64,000 bases of DNA, taken from contig CCNA01000001.1 in NCBI GenBank assembly GCA_000824805.1, positions 434,001-498,000 of the forward strand, written 5' to 3'. Positions 46,573 through 54,757 of the stretch are shown piece after piece. How positions within the stretch are numbered: position 1 is the first letter of the stretch; each line of letters begins with the position of its first letter. The notes under the pieces were generated by a model. That model was not told where the DNA came from. It worked only from the letters and a program-made list of their open reading frames with translations, and made no database searches. The DNA comes from Mesorhizobium sp. SOD10. Lineage in GTDB: Bacteria; Pseudomonadota; Alphaproteobacteria; Rhizobiales; Rhizobiaceae. The position numbers and the translations under genes are program-made.

Positions 46573-49122
46573 ATGCTGCGATGCTGCGCGCTGATTGCAG
46601 CCTTGATCCTCGTGGGCCTCACGACTGTGCAGGCCTGCGCCGATCGAAGGGTTGCCCTTGTCATCGGCAATTCCGAATACCGCGAGATCCCGGCGCTCAA
46701 GAATCCCGACAAGGATGCCGAGGACGTGTCGAACACCTTCCGGCTGGCCGGCTTCGATGTGTTCGTCGCCAAGGACCTGACCAAGCTCCAGTTCGAGAAG
46801 GAGTTCCGCAATTATCTCGCGGCGGCCGACGGCGCCGATCTGGCGGTCGTCTACTATTCGGGCCACGGTTTTCAGATCGGCGGCGAGAATTTCCTGATCC
46901 CGGTCGACGCGTCGCTCAAGGATGCGGCCGATATCGAGGTCCAGGCGGTCAAGCTCGATGACGTCCTGCAGCAATTGCGCGCCAAATCGAAGATCCAGGT
47001 GATCATCCTCGACGCCTGCCGCAACAACCCGTTCCCGCGCAAGGATTATTGGCTGCGCGACCAGTTGATCGCGGCCGGCGGCACCGGCCTTGCGCAGGTG
47101 AAAAGCTCGCTGAACACGCTGATCGCCTTCGCCACGGAACCCGGCGCGGTCGCCTATGACGGCTCCGGCGATCTCAGCCCGTTTTCATCCGCCTTCTCCC
47201 GCCGCGCGCTGGCGCCGAACCAGGAGATACGCTCGGTGATGGCGGCCGTGCGCCGCGACGTGGTCGAGGCCACCAAGGGCGCGCAGGTTCCGTGGGAGAA
47301 TTCCTCGCTGATCGACGACGTCGTGCTGATGCGCCGTGCCAGCCGGCCGGCTTTGCCGCCGGTGCTGGAGAAGACCGTGCCGTCGGGCGTCGGGCCTGTC
47401 GCGCTCGACCTGCCGGTACCGGTCGACGTCGATGGCGGGGCGGTCACCATCAGCATCGAAAGACCGCCGGCGCTGGGGCGTCTGATCCTGGACGGCAAGC
47501 CGGTCGCAACGGGTGAGCCGATAGAGGGCAAGGATTTGCCGCGGCTCGCGATGGACGTGCCGAGGGGCGCCGACGCCGAGGATCAGGTCGATATGCTGGC
47601 CTATGCCACGCATGACGAGTGGGGCGGCGGATCGCAAGGCATATTGGTGTTCCGGGTCAAGAACGGCGAGGGTGCCGCGGGCAAGCAGCTCGTGGCTTCG
47701 CTCGAATCCGAGCAGAAGCAGGAAGTGGTGGAGCGCGGCATCCATATCGCCGGCGCCGCCGAGGCGATCGAGAACCGCGACGTCAAGATTCCGGTCGGTG
47801 TCGGCCCCGTGCCGCTGAAGCTGGATGTCCCGACCAAGGATCCAGGCGTCAGCCTGAAGCTCGCGAGCTATCCGGCAACCGGGACGCTGTCCCTGCCGGA
47901 TCGGACCTTGTCGCCTCAATCGAGCCTGATGGCCGATGAAGTCGATCAATTGCGCTACGAACCGCAGATCGGCGCCGCAAAACCGTTGATCGTCGGCTTC
48001 GAAATCACGGCCGACAACGGGTCGTCGAAGCCGGCGACGATGAAGCTCTCGCCAAGTGTCGATCCCTGCGACACGCAGGCAGGCGAACCCTTGGATCTGC
48101 AGGGCGTCGTCCCAGGCCTGTTGCCGAACGAGATCGGCGCCGGCGCGGTGGAGGCCTGCCAGGCGGCGGTTAAGGCCTATCCGGATGTCGCCCGCTTCCA
48201 CTACGAACTCGGGCGGGCGCTGCTCGCCGCCGGCAAGGTCGACGAGGCGAAGAAGGCGATACAGAAGGCTGCCGACAAAGGACACGTCCGCGCGGTGTTC
48301 GAGCTCGGGTACCTCAACGCGACCGGGACGGGCATGCCAGCCAACCGCAAGCAGGCCAACGCTTTTTACGCGGCGGCGTCCGACAAGGGCGACCCCTATG
48401 GCATGACCTCATGGGGCCGCGCCTTGTTCAACGGCTATGGCGTCGACCGCGATACCGGCAAGGGGCTTGACCTGCTGCTCAAGGCGGCGGCGATGGGCCA
48501 TACCTATGCGATGAACGATCTCGCCGCGATCTTCACTGAGGGCCGCAATGGCGTGCCTGCCGATCCGGCGCGCGCCGTGGCATTCCTCAAGGCCGGCGTC
48601 GAGCGGCAGGACATGTATTCGATGAACCTGCTCGGCCGCAATTATCTTACCGGCACGGGAGTCGAGAAGGACCCCAAGACGGCGCTCTCGCTCTTCCAGA
48701 AGTCGATGGATCTCGGCCAGCCTTATGCCCCCGGCAGCCTTGCACGCATGTACAGGGACGGAGTCGGCGTGCAGCAGGATTTGGCTGAAGCGCAAAGGCT
48801 GTTCGAGCTAGCGACCGACCGCGGTGATCAGTCGGCCGCGTATGATCGCGCGGCGCTGGAGATGCAAAGAGGCGACAAGGCGGACCAGGCGGTGGCCGTG
48901 CGCTACCTTGCCCTCGCGGCCGCGCTCGACCTTCGCAATGAAATTCCGGACGCAAGGACCACGCTGACGAAATTCGGGGCAAAGGCGAAGACAGCGGCTC
49001 TGAAACAGATGCGTGGCGAACTCAAATCGAAGATTTCGGCCGACGGCTCGTTGGACGATCAACTGGTCAAGACGGCCAGGGCGGTCTGGGAACAAGCCAA
49101 TCCGCGCCGGGACTTGTTCTGA
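46573..49122 (+). CDS. secreted caspase-fold protein with Sel1 repeats
   Basis: 849 residues. A signal peptide (LRCCALIAALILVGLTTVQACA) is followed by a peptidase C14 domain: catalytic His98 in VVYYSGHGFQ and Cys149 in IILDACRNNPF. From about 260 to 490 two copies of a beta-rich module occur, each opening with VGPVxLxLxVP and containing an LxxxPxxGxLxL strand. From about 520 a helical region holds Sel1-like repeats (AVFELGYLNATGTGMPANRKQANAFYAAA and similar units). It should act in the periplasm. The ATG at 46573 has AGGG eight bases before it. The lipoprotein gene follows 15 bp later. Confidence 0.87.
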   Translation: MLRCCALIAALILVGLTTVQACADRRVALVIGNSEYREIPALKNPDKDAEDVSNTFRLAGFDVFVAKDLTKLQFEKEFRNYLAAADGADLAVVYYSGHGFQIGGENFLIPVDASLKDAADIEVQAVKLDDVLQQLRAKSKIQVIILDACRNNPFPRKDYWLRDQLIAAGGTGLAQVKSSLNTLIAFATEPGAVAYDGSGDLSPFSSAFSRRALAPNQEIRSVMAAVRRDVVEATKGAQVPWENSSLIDDVVLMRRASRPALPPVLEKTVPSGVGPVALDLPVPVDVDGGAVTISIERPPALGRLILDGKPVATGEPIEGKDLPRLAMDVPRGADAEDQVDMLAYATHDEWGGGSQGILVFRVKNGEGAAGKQLVASLESEQKQEVVERGIHIAGAAEAIENRDVKIPVGVGPVPLKLDVPTKDPGVSLKLASYPATGTLSLPDRTLSPQSSLMADEVDQLRYEPQIGAAKPLIVGFEITADNGSSKPATMKLSPSVDPCDTQAGEPLDLQGVVPGLLPNEIGAGAVEACQAAVKAYPDVARFHYELGRALLAAGKVDEAKKAIQKAADKGHVRAVFELGYLNATGTGMPANRKQANAFYAAASDKGDPYGMTSWGRALFNGYGVDRDTGKGLDLLLKAAAMGHTYAMNDLAAIFTEGRNGVPADPARAVAFLKAGVERQDMYSMNLLGRNYLTGTGVEKDPKTALSLFQKSMDLGQPYAPGSLARMYRDGVGVQQDLAEAQRLFELATDRGDQSAAYDRAALEMQRGDKADQAVAVRYLALAAALDLRNEIPDARTTLTKFGAKAKTAALKQMRGELKSKISADGSLDDQLVKTARAVWEQANPRRDLF

Positions 49123-49137
49123 TCACAAGGAGGCAAT

Positions 49138-49440
49138 GTGGTGGGCTGGGCATCGAAACACGCAATCGTCGCAACATCTCTATCCGGTGCTCTCGCGCTC
49201 GCAGGGTGCACGACCGTGACGCCGACGGTCGAGCCGGCCCCGGCGGCGCAGCACAGAACGAAGGTCGTTCGCACGACGACCGCGCCAAAAGTGGTCAAGT
49301 CGAAGAAAGTCGTCACTAAAAAATTGATCAAACCAGTGGGAGCGACGCCTCAAACTCCGCCCCCCGTGATACCGGCTGCGGGCGGAGGGGCTGGCGGGAG
49401 CGGTGGCAGCAGTGGAGGTGGCGGCGGCTGGGGAGGCTGA
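49138..49440 (+). CDS. small lipoprotein
   Basis: 100 residues. It starts at GTG 49138 with AAGGAGG eight bases before. The lipobox LALAGC predicts processing to a Cys-anchored protein; the mature part is a basic VVKSKKVVTKK stretch, then proline and a Gly/Ser-rich tail ending GGGGGWGG. No conserved domain is visible. It is 15 bp after the caspase gene and probably cotranscribed. Confidence 0.7.
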   Translation: MVGWASKHAIVATSLSGALALAGCTTVTPTVEPAPAAQHRTKVVRTTTAPKVVKSKKVVTKKLIKPVGATPQTPPPVIPAAGGGAGGSGGSSGGGGGWGG

Positions 49441-49487
49441 CACTCGGACCGCTGCGTTCGAATGATAACGGCGCACTCACGGCTGAC

Positions 49488-49843
49488 GATGGCACGGTGA
49501 TTTCTTACTTTGCTGCTCAATACAGCCGTAGCCGCTCACGGCGCTGCTCCAGCATATCGGCGAGTCGAACGTTTCCGTCACCGAAGCGATGAACAGGGTG
49601 ACCAGCGACGTCTTCAAGGCGACCGCCTAGCCGATCAAGGGAACCGCTTTTCAGTCCGGTCGAAGGCCTCGACGAATCGGTCTGGCAAAGCAAGCACTGC
49701 GGCGGCTGTCACGAATGGAACGAGACTCGCCTTTGCGAAGAATTTTGCTGCCAACGACGTCTCCGTCCTGCGCCTGCAGCATCCGCTCGGCACCCGCTTT
49801 AAGATCGCTTTGGCCAAGTGGGCGCAAGGCGGCTGCAAATGAT
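49488..49843 (+). pseudogene. decayed 3' end of a second caspase-family gene
   Basis: Pieces of one protein appear in different frames: DGTVISYFAAQ (from 49488), PLTALLQHIGESNVSVTEAMNRV then SDVFKATA and a stop at 49628 (from 49532), ESVWQSKHCGGCHEWNETRLC (about 49665-49735), and FAANDVSVLRLQHP ... KWAQGGCK with a stop at about 49842. The first two align with TLIAFATEPG and SPFSSAFSRR ... IRSVMAAVRRDVVEATKG of the intact caspase upstream. The tail has a CxxCH motif. At least two frame changes and a stop show loss of function. Confidence 0.65.
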
Positions 49844-49855
49844 TGCTGAACTGCC

Positions 49856-50416
49856 CTAATACGCATCGACCGATTGCCGCTGCGCCTCCATCTCCACCAT
49901 CTGGATGCCCATTTCGACGAAGGCGGAAAGCACGCCAAAGCGGTCCGCGGTCGAGACGCGCGCCAGCCCTGCCAGGATCCCGGCGTTGACGGCGTGGGCG
50001 GCGGGAAATCCGGTCGACAGCATATCGAAGGTCGGGTCGCGCCACGCCGCCGACAGCGCGATCCATGCAGCCGGCGTCGCCGGCGACGGATCGACGGCGC
50101 TGCTGAGCGCCGCTCGATGACGTGGATTGCCGGGCTCGCCCACCCAGTCATTGACGAGCGCCAGCAATTCGAGATCCCTTTCGGCGAGGAGCTCGGCGAG
50201 ATTGCTCAGGCATTCATGCCCCCACCAGACCGCGGCGCGCTCGGGCAGGAGATAAGCACAGAACGTGACGGCTTCCTCCGGGACGCGCCCGGCAAGCAAA
50301 GCGCGGCAGAATTCCAGCGGAGGTTGCGCGGCGGCCGGCGATTTCATGTCCCGGGCGATCGCGGGACAGGCAAGAAACAGATCCCTCGCCGTTCTGTATC
50401 CGAGTTCATTGGCCAT
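49856..50416 (-). CDS. conserved hypothetical, DUF6931-like
   Basis: 186 residues, all helical in appearance, no signal peptide. Motifs are AVTFCAYLLPERAAVWWGHECL near residue 50 and AWIALSAAWRDPTF near 115. The LLPxRxAVWW pattern recalls DUF6931, a family often encoded in type VI secretion loci; I cannot confirm this by search. It is divergent from the OmpA-domain gene. Start at ATG 50414-50416; a GTG nine bases upstream is possible. Confidence 0.6.
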   Translation of the reverse strand: MANELGYRTARDLFLACPAIARDMKSPAAAQPPLEFCRALLAGRVPEEAVTFCAYLLPERAAVWWGHECLSNLAELLAERDLELLALVNDWVGEPGNPRHRAALSSAVDPSPATPAAWIALSAAWRDPTFDMLSTGFPAAHAVNAGILAGLARVSTADRFGVLSAFVEMGIQMVEMEAQRQSVDAY

Positions 50417-50606
50417 GGCCGCCACACCCCGAGCACCGGCAGAACAACACTCAAGCCCGCGGCTGAGCGCCGGTCAAGCCTCACCTCTATCAGGCGCAAG
50501 CCGCCGGCAACGTGCGCTTGTTCACAGACAATCGTTTCGGGATTTGATATAGTCCGCGCCAGCGAAAACCCGTTCAAACAGGCCCGTTCTAACAGGAGTG
50601 ACGGTC

Positions 50607-51143
50607 ATGCGGTGGGGCAGCTCAGCCTTGGCATTGGCGGCCGTGCTTTTTTCAACGCACGTTAACGCCGATCCGCTTCAGAAATCGGAAGACATCGTGA
50701 AGTTCTTCGCCGGCCAGGGTAGTCTTGGCGCGTCGCGCGGCATCTGCGTCGGCACCGAGGAAGAGTGCAAGAGCAAGACCGCGAAGAACGAGGCGCCGCC
50801 TCAAAAGGCCGGCCTCGACATGATGATCAATTTCGCCCTGGATTCGGCCCAGCTCGACCAGACCGCGCGCGCCGAGCTGGACGAGTTCGCCAAGGCGCTG
50901 AAGGACAACCGGCTGAGCACGTTCAACTTCGTTGTCGAAGGCCACACCGATGCGACCGGCACCGATCGCTACAATCAGGACCTGTCGCAGCGAAGGGCGC
51001 AATCGGTGGCCGCCTTCCTCGAAGCCAACGGCATTGAACCGGCGCGGCTCGAAGCGATCGGCCTCGGCAAGTCGCACCCGCGCGTCGCCAATCCCTACGA
51101 TCCGGTCAACCGCCGGGTGGAAATGCGGATCAGGACGGAATAG
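50607..51143 (+). CDS. OmpA-family peptidoglycan-binding protein
   Basis: 178 residues. A signal peptide (MRWGSSALALAAVLFSTHVNA) is followed by a short linker with two Cys (GICVGTEEEC) and a C-terminal OmpA domain. The domain has MINFALDSAQL, EGHTDATGTDRYNQDLSQRRAQSV and NPYDPVNRRVEMRI, including the Asp and Arg that bind diaminopimelate. It lacks a lipobox, so it is probably periplasmic. AGGAG eight bases before the ATG fixes the start. It lies near the T6SS cluster, where OmpA-domain proteins often anchor the machine to the wall. Confidence 0.85.
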   Translation: MRWGSSALALAAVLFSTHVNADPLQKSEDIVKFFAGQGSLGASRGICVGTEEECKSKTAKNEAPPQKAGLDMMINFALDSAQLDQTARAELDEFAKALKDNRLSTFNFVVEGHTDATGTDRYNQDLSQRRAQSVAAFLEANGIEPARLEAIGLGKSHPRVANPYDPVNRRVEMRIRTE

Positions 51144-51179
51144 GCCGCCGGCGCCGACCAGCGCATAGCGAAACGATGA

Positions 51180-51209
51180 TGCAAGCCCTGCCGATGGGCC
51201 GGGCTTGCA
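51180..51209 (+). terminator. hairpin after the OmpA-domain gene
   Basis: TGCAAGCCC (51180-51188) pairs with GGGCTTGCA (51201-51209) around a 12-base loop, 36 bp after the stop. It is followed by TTCTC, a poor U-tract. The next roughly 325 bp (to 51535) hold no gene that I can support. Confidence 0.5.
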
Positions 51210-51535
51210 TTCTCGATCAGTTCCTTGCGCGCCGCCACTGCAATATCAGCGCGGCCTTGATCGAATACATGGGCGCTGAGACCGTGGACACTGCCCGTCT
51301 CCGGTGGGCAGGTTAGCTGATTGGCAAGGCATGTCGCCGGCAGGGATGCCGCGTTCACCCGCTTGTCTCGGACTGTCGGTGGCTGTTCATTCTCGGCCCC
51401 TCAACCTTCGATACCGACCGAAGTCGGATGTTGCTGCGCAATGGTCTATCGGCTGAAACAAACCGTCGGCTATTTCATTTGGCATGTCAGACTGGCGAGC
51501 ATCGTCCCTTCATCGTCAGTTGCGATTGCAAGAAG

Positions 51536-51571
51536 AAACACCCGCCGCGGCCTGCGAAGCGGCGGGTGTTT
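51536..51571. terminator. 13-bp stem hairpin, possible bidirectional terminator
   Basis: AAACACCCGCCGC (51536-51548) pairs perfectly with GCGGCGGGTGTTT (51559-51571) around a 10-base loop. The outer A/T ends give short U-tracts on both strands. It lies between the OmpA-domain gene and a small membrane-protein frame, so what it terminates is unclear. Confidence 0.55.
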
Positions 51572-51591
51572 CCTTGTCAGGAAATGCCCGC

Positions 51592-51828
51592 ATGCAGCTT
51601 GGCGAAATCATTGCAAACCTGTTCGCCGCCCTGTTGCTGGCATGTGTTCTCGGGGTCGTTTTCTTTTTTGCCGCCCAGCCGATTTGGCCAGATCACCATA
51701 AGGGAAAGATGGTGATCCTCATGCCCGCCGACACGATCACAACGGGATCGATCAAGGCGACTACACATCCGCATTTGCCCAACGTGGTCGACGGAAATCT
51801 TGTACGGCCGAGGCCTCCACGGCATTAG
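51592..51828 (+). CDS. possible small membrane protein
   Basis: 78 residues from ATG 51592. One strong membrane helix (LFAALLLACVLGVVFFFAA) follows a short N-terminus; the rest is polar (MVILMPADTITTGSIKATTH). The frame is open further upstream across a hairpin, which argues for the internal start. TCAGGAAATG upstream gives a weak AGGA ribosome site. No family is recognised; moderate chance that it is not a gene. Confidence 0.42.
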   Translation: MQLGEIIANLFAALLLACVLGVVFFFAAQPIWPDHHKGKMVILMPADTITTGSIKATTHPHLPNVVDGNLVRPRPPRH

Positions 51829-51830
51829 AG

Positions 51831-51923
51831 AAATTCCAGGAAAAGTGTGAGCGGTTCTCCGTCCGGACTTGCGTCAAAACAAGGAAATAGGGCGTTTCGC
51901 GTTTCCATTAAACGGTGAAACGC
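51831..51923. repeat. rhizobial intergenic repeat, degenerate copy
   Basis: The stretch CCAGGAAAAGTGTGAGCGG ... CCGTCCGGACTTGCG ... GGGCGTTTCGCGTTTCC ... GGTGAAACGC resembles an intergenic element I recall as common in Mesorhizobium and Rhizobium. It contains the inverted pair GCGTTTC (51892-51898) / GAAACGC (51917-51923). Confidence 0.5.
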
Positions 51924-51929
51924 ACTGGA

Positions 51930-52048
51930 CGGCGAAGCGATTTACCACTCGTTTACGATATTAGCGCAGCCTGATGTTCGGTCATGCTGGTACAGCGTCC
52001 ATGCCCAATGAGCCCTGGCGCCGATCCCCCTCAGCGCTGGGGCTTTTT
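51930..52048 (+). ncRNA. candidate small RNA ending in a rho-independent terminator
   Basis: AGCCCTGGCGC (52011-52021) and GCGCTGGGGCT (52034-52044) form an 11-bp stem with two wobble pairs, followed by TTTTT (52044-52048) on the plus strand. The loop CGATCCCCCTCA is pyrimidine-rich and could pair with ribosome-binding sites. No plus-strand gene ends here, so the terminator may belong to a short transcript starting after the repeat at 51923. The 5' end is not defined, and the 3' end runs 18 bp into the opposing gene's stop region. Confidence 0.33.
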
Positions 52049-52237
52049 ACGCATGATCCATTCGACCAGGTTGGGGTCGACGTAGTCGTCCCCGGTTACG
52101 ATGCGAACCAGCTTCGTTGCGCGCGGCCGCCATTGTTCTTCAGGAACCTTATCCTCCTCGACCCAGCGCTTGAACGCTTCGCGCATGACGTCGAATTCGA
52201 AGTATGAACCGTTGTCGTTGGATTGCTTTTTGACCAT
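52031..52237 (-). CDS. small hypothetical protein
   Basis: 68 residues from ATG 52235-52237; a GTG at 52291 would add 18 residues. It is charged and soluble, with FEFDVMREAFKRWVEEDKVPEEQWRPRATKLVRI and a C-terminal VEWIMRKKP. No family is recognised. It reads in the T6SS direction and lies 82 bp downstream of the peptidoglycan hydrolase gene, so it may be the last gene of that unit. Confidence 0.55.
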   Translation of the reverse strand: MVKKQSNDNGSYFEFDVMREAFKRWVEEDKVPEEQWRPRATKLVRIVTGDDYVDPNLVEWIMRKKPQR

Positions 52238-52318
52238 GGCCGGCAACGCCGAATCCCCCGAAATGTTCCAGCCCGCCGCGTCGAAAAACACTATTGCTTG
52301 GTGAACCGAAAGGCCCGG

Positions 52319-54757
52319 TTAGCCAGGTGCCTGCGTATCCTGGATAGAACCTATCAGCGCCGTTATCGCCTGCTTGTATTTTTCGAATTCCGGCGACGTC
52401 TGCCGGACTTCGGCGGCCGTCGTCGGCTGGCCCTGATCGGTCGCCATGCGCGGCAGTTTCTGCCCCATTTTCCGCTCGGCCCAATCGATCACATAGCTCG
52501 CGGTCTTGCCGGTGAGGAACGGGTTGGCCTGGATGACGGCCGACCCGAGTACGGCGTTAAGTTGCGTCGAGCCGGGCGCCGCCAGCACCTGGGCCGCGCC
52601 TTCCATGCCGAGGAAATGGCAAAGATAGAGCCGGCCGGCGGTGATCTGGTGGCCGCGGGCGCGCAGATAGGCTTCGCCTTCTCGCGCCAGGTTGCGCACC
52701 ATTTCGCGCGACAGCGTCGCGTCGTAGCGGAGCGCCAAAAGGTCGGCGGTCGAAAGCGATCGGGCAAGGTCGGGCCGATAGGTGTTCATCATCCGGATCC
52801 AGGTCTTCGAGATGAACTGGCCGGCACCGGTTGCCGAGGAAAGCGGATTCTTGGCGCGGGCGCTGCCGCCGCTTTCGACATGCACGATCCGGTCGGTCAG
52901 CGTCTCGACCGCGGCATCGCCGGTGCCGCCGGAACTGACGGAGACCGCGGTGGCGACCGTGGTGACCGTCCCCAGCGGGTCGATCGCCTCGCCGTTCTGG
53001 TAGAGCTCGAAATGCAAATGAGGTCCGGTCGAAAGCCCGGTGGTGCCGATATAGCCGATGACGTCGCCGGCCTTGACCTTGGTGCCGACGCCGCTGGCGA
53101 TGGCGAATTTCTGCATATGCGCATAACGCGTCTCGCGGCCGTTGGCATGCGTGATCTTCACCAGATTGCCGTAGCTGCCGCCATCGCCCTGGAAGGAGAT
53201 CTCGCCGTCGAAGGCGGCCATCACCGGCGTGCCGACGGGCGCCGCCCAGTCGACGCCCTTATGGATCCTGACCGTGCCGAGGATCGGATGCTTGCGCGGC
53301 CCGAAGGTCGAGGTCATCACCCCGGCGACCGGCGTGACCATGCCGTTGGTGACGGTCAGCGAACGAACCTGATCGTCGCCGGTCACACAGGCATACTGGC
53401 CGTCGCTCTGCTGGAAGACGAAACAGTCGAGGCTTTTATCCGCGCCCTGGACGCCGACATAGAGCACCCGCCCGGAGATCTCGCTTTGGCCGCGCGACGC
53501 CTGCGAATAGATCAGCACTAGGCGCTGGTCCTCGCTGGCGAAGGCGTCGAGGTCCTGTCCGCGCGACAGATACATGATCGCCTCGCCGATGACGCTGGTC
53601 GGCACCTTGTTGCGCGCGGCCGTGGAATAGATCGCGTCAAGCAGGCGATATTGCCGCTTCGGCCCGCCCTGGTCGGACGTGCCGGAATAGTTGAAGAGGT
53701 CCTCGCGGACCCAGGGATCGACGCCCGACACGAAGGCGCCGGCCGCATTGCGCGTCAGCGTGCCGACATAGACGTTCTTGGCGTAGATCGAGACTTGCAT
53801 CAGCGACATGGTCGTCGTCTCGCGGTTCGGCCGAAACCCGCGCATGGCCACCACGAAGCCGGACTCCAGCACGTCGCGATTGAAAAGCGTCTTCAGCGCT
53901 TCGCCGGCGAGCTTCGCCTCATCGGCGGAGAAGTGCGCGTCGAGCGCCACGCTGTCCAGGCTGCGGTCGTTGAGGATCTTCACGAAGGTGTCCTCGGTCG
54001 CCTCGAAGCGCCGATATTCACTGGTGACGGCCGCAACGGTCGTGTTGTTCTCGATCGCGGTTTTCTTGAAGGCCGGGAGCGCCGCTTCCCCCTGATCGAC
54101 GGTCTCGCCCCAGCCGGCCTCGGGGTCGTCGGCGTCGGCCTTGGGCGCTGAACCGGCGCCGCTCTCGTCCGGCGCCGCCTGGAGGTCGTTCTCCAGGTCG
54201 CCTTGCGGATCGCCCTGTTGCTCGTCCGGCGCCGCGGCCGGCGCGGATGGGGCCAGTTGCGCATCGTCGGGCGCCGTTGACGAAGGCTTGGAAACGGCCT
54301 GCCGCTGCGCCTGGAAGAAGGCGAAATCCTCCTGCGTCGACGGGATGGTCGTCATGAACTTTTCGCTGGCGCTCAGCATCACGTCGGACAGGATTTCGAT
54401 CTGCGGCGAGGCGCCTGAACTGTCGAGTTCGGCCGGGCGCGCCACGGTCTTGCCTTTCGTCGCGGTCTCCGCATCGGGCGCGAGCGTGATCCACATCGGA
54501 TCGCCGGCGAGATCGATGATCGCCGGCACATAGACCGAGGCGTCGGGCGGCAAGTCTTCCATGCCTTCGACGGGGTGCAACTCCTCGTCCTCGTCGCCGA
54601 ACGACCAATAGTCCTTGGTCAGGTAGAAGCCCGTGGCCGTGGCAAGGACGGCGAGCGTGGCAAGGCCCGCAAGCGCCCGGCGCCAGAGCCTGCGCCGGCG
54701 CTCCGCTAGGCGCGCCAGCTTCTTCTGTTTGAAGCTCGTGTCGATCGAGTGCGTCAC
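52319..54757 (-). CDS. membrane-anchored M23 peptidase fused to a lysozyme-like domain
   Basis: 812 residues from GTG 54757, which overlaps the DUF1036 stop (GTGA). A basic N-terminus and one membrane helix (ALAGLATLAVLATATGFYLT) are followed by a low-complexity Ala/Pro/Asp region around 150-230. A M23 domain comes next, with zinc motifs HKGVDW near 497 and GPHLHFEL near 580. A C-terminal lysozyme-like domain (VHVESGGSARAKNP ... GAGQFISKTWIRMM, catalytic Glu near 627) ends the protein. It could cut both cross-links and glycan strands. Operon position suggests it opens the wall for the type VI apparatus. Confidence 0.85.
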   Translation of the reverse strand: MTHSIDTSFKQKKLARLAERRRRLWRRALAGLATLAVLATATGFYLTKDYWSFGDEDEELHPVEGMEDLPPDASVYVPAIIDLAGDPMWITLAPDAETATKGKTVARPAELDSSGASPQIEILSDVMLSASEKFMTTIPSTQEDFAFFQAQRQAVSKPSSTAPDDAQLAPSAPAAAPDEQQGDPQGDLENDLQAAPDESGAGSAPKADADDPEAGWGETVDQGEAALPAFKKTAIENNTTVAAVTSEYRRFEATEDTFVKILNDRSLDSVALDAHFSADEAKLAGEALKTLFNRDVLESGFVVAMRGFRPNRETTTMSLMQVSIYAKNVYVGTLTRNAAGAFVSGVDPWVREDLFNYSGTSDQGGPKRQYRLLDAIYSTAARNKVPTSVIGEAIMYLSRGQDLDAFASEDQRLVLIYSQASRGQSEISGRVLYVGVQGADKSLDCFVFQQSDGQYACVTGDDQVRSLTVTNGMVTPVAGVMTSTFGPRKHPILGTVRIHKGVDWAAPVGTPVMAAFDGEISFQGDGGSYGNLVKITHANGRETRYAHMQKFAIASGVGTKVKAGDVIGYIGTTGLSTGPHLHFELYQNGEAIDPLGTVTTVATAVSVSSGGTGDAAVETLTDRIVHVESGGSARAKNPLSSATGAGQFISKTWIRMMNTYRPDLARSLSTADLLALRYDATLSREMVRNLAREGEAYLRARGHQITAGRLYLCHFLGMEGAAQVLAAPGSTQLNAVLGSAVIQANPFLTGKTASYVIDWAERKMGQKLPRMATDQGQPTTAAEVRQTSPEFEKYKQAITALIGSIQDTQAPG

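Noticed and set aside
51144..51300. Short rightward frame after the OmpA-domain gene (starting near 51176)
   Set aside because: It spans the terminator-like hairpin and has no ribosome site or recognisable features.
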